51,636 bases of DNA from Clostridium tarantellae (GTDB lineage: Bacteria; Bacillota; Clostridia; Clostridiales; Clostridiaceae). This document shows positions 48,791 through 51,636 of this stretch, piece after piece. Position numbers and translations under genes: made by a program. The stretch's first letter is position 1. Each line of letters starts with the position of its first letter. Where the stretch lies: NCBI RefSeq assembly GCF_009295725.1, contig NZ_WHJC01000002.1, positions 1-51,636 on the forward strand, written 5' to 3'. The notes beneath the pieces are model-generated. The model was given only the letters and a program-made list of their open reading frames with translations, did no database searches and was not told where the DNA came from.

Positions 48791-48820
48791 ATTTTATCAT
48801 ATACTAAGAACAAATGTCAA
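48791..48820 (-). promoter_or_regulatory. putative spoIIA promoter
   Basis: On the minus strand a perfect TTGACA (48820-48815) and TAAAAT (48796-48791) are 18 bases apart. ACGAAAAAT, part of a Spo0A box, lies about 20 bases upstream of the -35. No clear SigH match was seen. Confidence 0.5.
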
Positions 48821-48866
48821 ATATTACTAATTTTGAATATTTTTCGTATTATTTATTTAATAAAAT

Positions 48867-48915
48867 AAAAATGTAGATTAAGATACTTCTTAAAATATAT
48901 CTTATCTACATTTTT
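48867..48915 (-). terminator. terminator after the Lon-family gene
   Basis: Arms 48867-48885 and 48898-48915 form an 18-bp stem with one bulged base, followed by U-rich sequence on the minus strand, 11 bases after the stop. Confidence 0.85.
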
Positions 48916-48925
48916 ATTATTAACT

Positions 48926-51214
48926 TTAATCTCTAAATTTATTTAATTCACAACTAATCTTTGTTGCAATATCCTCAAAAGATAAATCTTCTCCACCTAA
49001 TAAAAGTATTATTGCATCATTTATTTCTTTCATAGTATATATTTTAAATTCCCCTTTTTCAATAGCACTTTCTACTTCTGAATTTAATATTAATTCATCT
49101 TTATTACTCTCAGGTATCAATACACCCTTACCTTTATAACTATCTACAGTTTTACATACATTAAAAAAACCTTCAACCTTTTCAGTTACTCCTCCTATAG
49201 GTTGAATTTGTCCAAATTGATTTATAGAACCTGTAATAGCTATATTTTGCTTAGAAGGTATTTTACTTAATGCAGAAAGCATAGCTATTACTTCAGCCAC
49301 TGATGCACTATCTCCCTCTAATCTTCCATAAATCTGTTCAAAGCTTAAATGAAAATCCACTGGAATAGTTGAATATATATTAAGAAAATTGCTTAAAAAT
49401 CCTTTTAATATACTTATAGATTTTTGATGTATATTTCCACTTAAATTACTTTCTCTTTGTACATCTATTATTCTACCACTGCCTTTATAACACACACAAG
49501 TAATTCTTAATGGTTTTCCAAAACTTAAATAGCCTAAATCTATTACAGATAACCCATTAATACTACCTATAATTTTTTCATTTGTTTCTATTAATATTTT
49601 TTTATTTTTATACATTTCTAAATAATCAACTTCAAACTTAGACATTTTATAAACTACTTCATATAATTCATTTTTAGTAATATTTATATTATTCTTACTT
49701 AAAGCTAAATCATTAGCTAATAATAATATTTTTTCAACTTCTGTAATGTCCCAATACAATTTATTTTTATCAGAAGCTTTTCTAGATAAGAATTTTCCTA
49801 TTTCATTTATAACATCTTTTTCTAAATTTAATAATTTATTTTCTTTAGCTATTTTATTTATATTTTCTACTAAAGAATATTTAGTAAAATCATTTATATC
49901 AACATATGGACTAAACTCTGCTTTTATTTTGAATATACTTTTAAAATCTTCATCATAATTATAAAGTACATCAAAACTTTCACTATCACCAATTAATATT
50001 ACTTTTACATCAATAGGAATAGGTTGAGGATTTAACCCGTTTAAAGATAATATTTCTAAATATCCTCTATTAAAATCATAACTTATCTTATTATTTAATA
50101 ATGCTCTCCTTAAATAATAATAACTACCATCATTATTTAATAAAGAATTCAATCTAAGAATCAAACATCCTTCATTTGCTTCTAAAATAGAACCTCCTTT
50201 TATTAAAGATACATCTGTTAAATACGTTCCATTATGATTTTCATATTCTATAGTTCCCATAAGATTACTCATAGTAGGATCTTCTTCAAATATAACTCTT
50301 GGATAACTATGCTCCTTATTATCTATTATTATATTTATAACATATTTGGATATAACTTCTTCAATTCCATCTTCATCATCTTCAAAGTTCATAGTATAAT
50401 TAGTGATTAAAGCTTTTTCTATACTATCACAAACATCATTTAAATATTTAATAGCTTTCTCTTCATCCTTGAATTCTTCTTCCATATCTTCTCTAATATA
50501 CTTTGATTCCTCTTTTAAATAATCTCTTAATATTGATTTTAATTTTTCTATGGAATTTAACTCCATATCTTTTAACTTATTTAAAACTCCTTCTGCTCCT
50601 TCTTTTAACTTTCCAGCTTTTATAGATATATCTCCTTTAGAATCATCCTCTAATTCATCAAATTCATCCTCTGTTATGGCTTCTCCATCTAATAAAGGAA
50701 TAAATGCAAACCCTGATGAAGTAGCTTTTAAATCAAAACCTTCTTCTTTAGCAGCTTTTATCAATCCACCTATATAATCACTTCTTTTTCTTTGAATATC
50801 ATTAATTATATCTTCTTTTTCCTTATTAGTTGAAGAATTATAAAATAGAAAAGTTTTATCATAATAAAAATTTTTTACAGCATCTAATCTATTTTTTAAT
50901 ACCTGTCCTATACCATTAGATAGAAAAAGTACTTTAGGCATTCTAATATCATCTAAAGTTACATAGCATATATCTTTAGGTTTATTTTTCTTTTTGAGTA
51001 TACTTTCTACATGGCTTACTATTTTATTTAATTTTTCTTTTGAAAATGAATCAACTAAATATACATTAAACCCTGGATTTCTTATATTTAAAGCTTGCTC
51101 TACTGATTCACATACATCTATATATTCTACACTGCAGTCTTTCTCCTCTCTGGTAATTACTTCTGTAAAATTTAAATTATATATAACTTCTTGTGGAGTT
51201 AATTCTTTTATCAT
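48926..51214 (-). CDS. Lon-family (LonC/LonB-like) protease with degenerate ATPase domain
   Basis: A 762-residue protein. The C-terminal S16 protease domain is intact: GRLEGDSASVAEVIAM (catalytic Ser near residue 636) and PIGGVTEKVEGFF (Lys near 679). The N-terminal half aligns in outline with the AAA_32 domain of LonB-like proteases but its nucleotide sites are gone: FNVYLVDSFSKEK replaces Walker A and GCLILRLNSLL replaces the acidic Walker B. A long charged helical insert (about 190-280) lies inside it. It probably degrades unfolded or small proteins without ATP. ATG at 51214 is set by GGGGTG 9 bases upstream; GTG at 51226 overlaps it. Confidence 0.85.
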   Translation of the reverse strand: MIKELTPQEVIYNLNFTEVITREEKDCSVEYIDVCESVEQALNIRNPGFNVYLVDSFSKEKLNKIVSHVESILKKKNKPKDICYVTLDDIRMPKVLFLSNGIGQVLKNRLDAVKNFYYDKTFLFYNSSTNKEKEDIINDIQRKRSDYIGGLIKAAKEEGFDLKATSSGFAFIPLLDGEAITEDEFDELEDDSKGDISIKAGKLKEGAEGVLNKLKDMELNSIEKLKSILRDYLKEESKYIREDMEEEFKDEEKAIKYLNDVCDSIEKALITNYTMNFEDDEDGIEEVISKYVINIIIDNKEHSYPRVIFEEDPTMSNLMGTIEYENHNGTYLTDVSLIKGGSILEANEGCLILRLNSLLNNDGSYYYLRRALLNNKISYDFNRGYLEILSLNGLNPQPIPIDVKVILIGDSESFDVLYNYDEDFKSIFKIKAEFSPYVDINDFTKYSLVENINKIAKENKLLNLEKDVINEIGKFLSRKASDKNKLYWDITEVEKILLLANDLALSKNNINITKNELYEVVYKMSKFEVDYLEMYKNKKILIETNEKIIGSINGLSVIDLGYLSFGKPLRITCVCYKGSGRIIDVQRESNLSGNIHQKSISILKGFLSNFLNIYSTIPVDFHLSFEQIYGRLEGDSASVAEVIAMLSALSKIPSKQNIAITGSINQFGQIQPIGGVTEKVEGFFNVCKTVDSYKGKGVLIPESNKDELILNSEVESAIEKGEFKIYTMKEINDAIILLLGGEDLSFEDIATKISCELNKFRD

Positions 51215-51226
51215 AAAATTTTTCAC

Positions 51227-51636
51227 CCCTAAAATTAAATAATATTCTTTAATTTAAGATATTATTTTAAATTTAGGATAGTGCCTCCTTTTAAGTGCTT
51301 TATTATATTAATATTCTAAAAATATTATTTTAGCCATAAAAAAGATATTTTTTATATATAAAATTTTTCCGACACAGAATAAAACATTATCTTATAAACT
51401 TATTTTAAATTATTTTTTTGTTAATATTACTACATTTAAAATCTTCAAAACTGTTGAAATAGCAATAAATATGTTCTCTATATACTTATTAAATTTAAAT
51501 TAATATAATTTCAATGTTAAACCCTAATTATTCATGAAAAAATAAAAATCATAATAGATATGGCTTAAAATAATGCTTTTCTACAAAAAAAAATTCACCT
51601 ATTAGGTGAAAAAGTATAGAAAAAAGGATTCAACCC
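51227..51636. other. intergenic region without a recognised gene
   Basis: About 400 AT-rich bases upstream of the Lon-family gene. I saw no coding frame with a start and ribosome site. An orphan AAGGAGG on the minus strand near 51285 has no start codon after it. The only clear element is the terminator at the far end. Confidence 0.6.
51584..51610 (-). terminator. terminator of a minus-strand gene beyond the window
   Basis: TTCACC (51594-51599) pairs with GGTGAA (51605-51610) around TATTA. Read on the minus strand it is followed by nine U, so it ends a gene that starts outside the window. Confidence 0.75.

Overview
This is a low-GC, AT-rich chromosomal window from a spore-forming Firmicute, most likely Clostridium sensu stricto. 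The evidence is a dense set of sporulation genes (spoIIAA-spoIIAB-sigF, spoVAC-spoVAD-spoVAE, spoIIP, gpr, yqfC/yqfD, cotS-like), a dnaG-rpoD operon, the hrcA-grpE-dnaK-dnaJ operon behind a perfect CIRCE element, and a type-A-like RNase P RNA. Most genes lie on the minus strand. No rRNA, tRNA, CRISPR array, prophage or insertion sequence was seen.

Layout. 1-2.7 kb: a tiny kinase-fold protein, an M29 aminopeptidase and an isolated SLATT-type two-transmembrane protein. 2.7-3.1 kb: rnpB. 3.1-6.1 kb: a queuine-salvage locus on the minus strand. A preQ1-I riboswitch with a visible terminator/antiterminator switch precedes a nucleoside hydrolase (QueK-like), an ECF S-component (QrtT-like) and a radical SAM protein (QueL-like). 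Together these would liberate or import queuine and convert it to preQ1. 6.2-12.8 kb: Nif3, TrmK, a PH-domain membrane protein, RpoD, DnaG and a dGTPase-like HD protein. 13-17.5 kb: CotS-like kinase, pyruvate phosphate dikinase and its likely regulator CcpN. 17.7-29.5 kb: DUF4342 protein, recO, era, cdd, a DgkA-PAP2 fusion, ybeY, pgpH, yqfD, yqfC, a decayed yqeY, rpsU, hit, mtaB, rsmE and prmA. 29.7-35.4 kb: a PHP phosphatase on the plus strand, then dnaJ, dnaK, grpE and hrcA. 35.7-42.3 kb: hemW, a bL25-like protein, lepA, a small secreted or membrane protein, spoIIP, gpr and divergent rpsT. 42.3-51.2 kb: holA, a ComEC that lacks its nuclease-like domain, spoVA genes, the spoIIA operon and a Lon-family protease whose ATPase motifs have been lost. 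The last 400 bases hold only a terminator for a gene outside the window.

Points deserving a second look: the complete riboswitch-controlled queuine-salvage cassette, the in-place yqeY pseudogene between rpsU and yqfC, the LonC-like protease without Walker motifs, the MBL-less ComEC, the single-chain DgkA-PAP2 kinase/phosphatase, a possible pseudoknot in the rpsT leader, back-to-back sporulation and vegetative promoters between gpr and rpsT, and an orphan SLATT protein. The queuine pathway is already described in related gut bacteria. I found no convincing multi-gene system that is wholly new.
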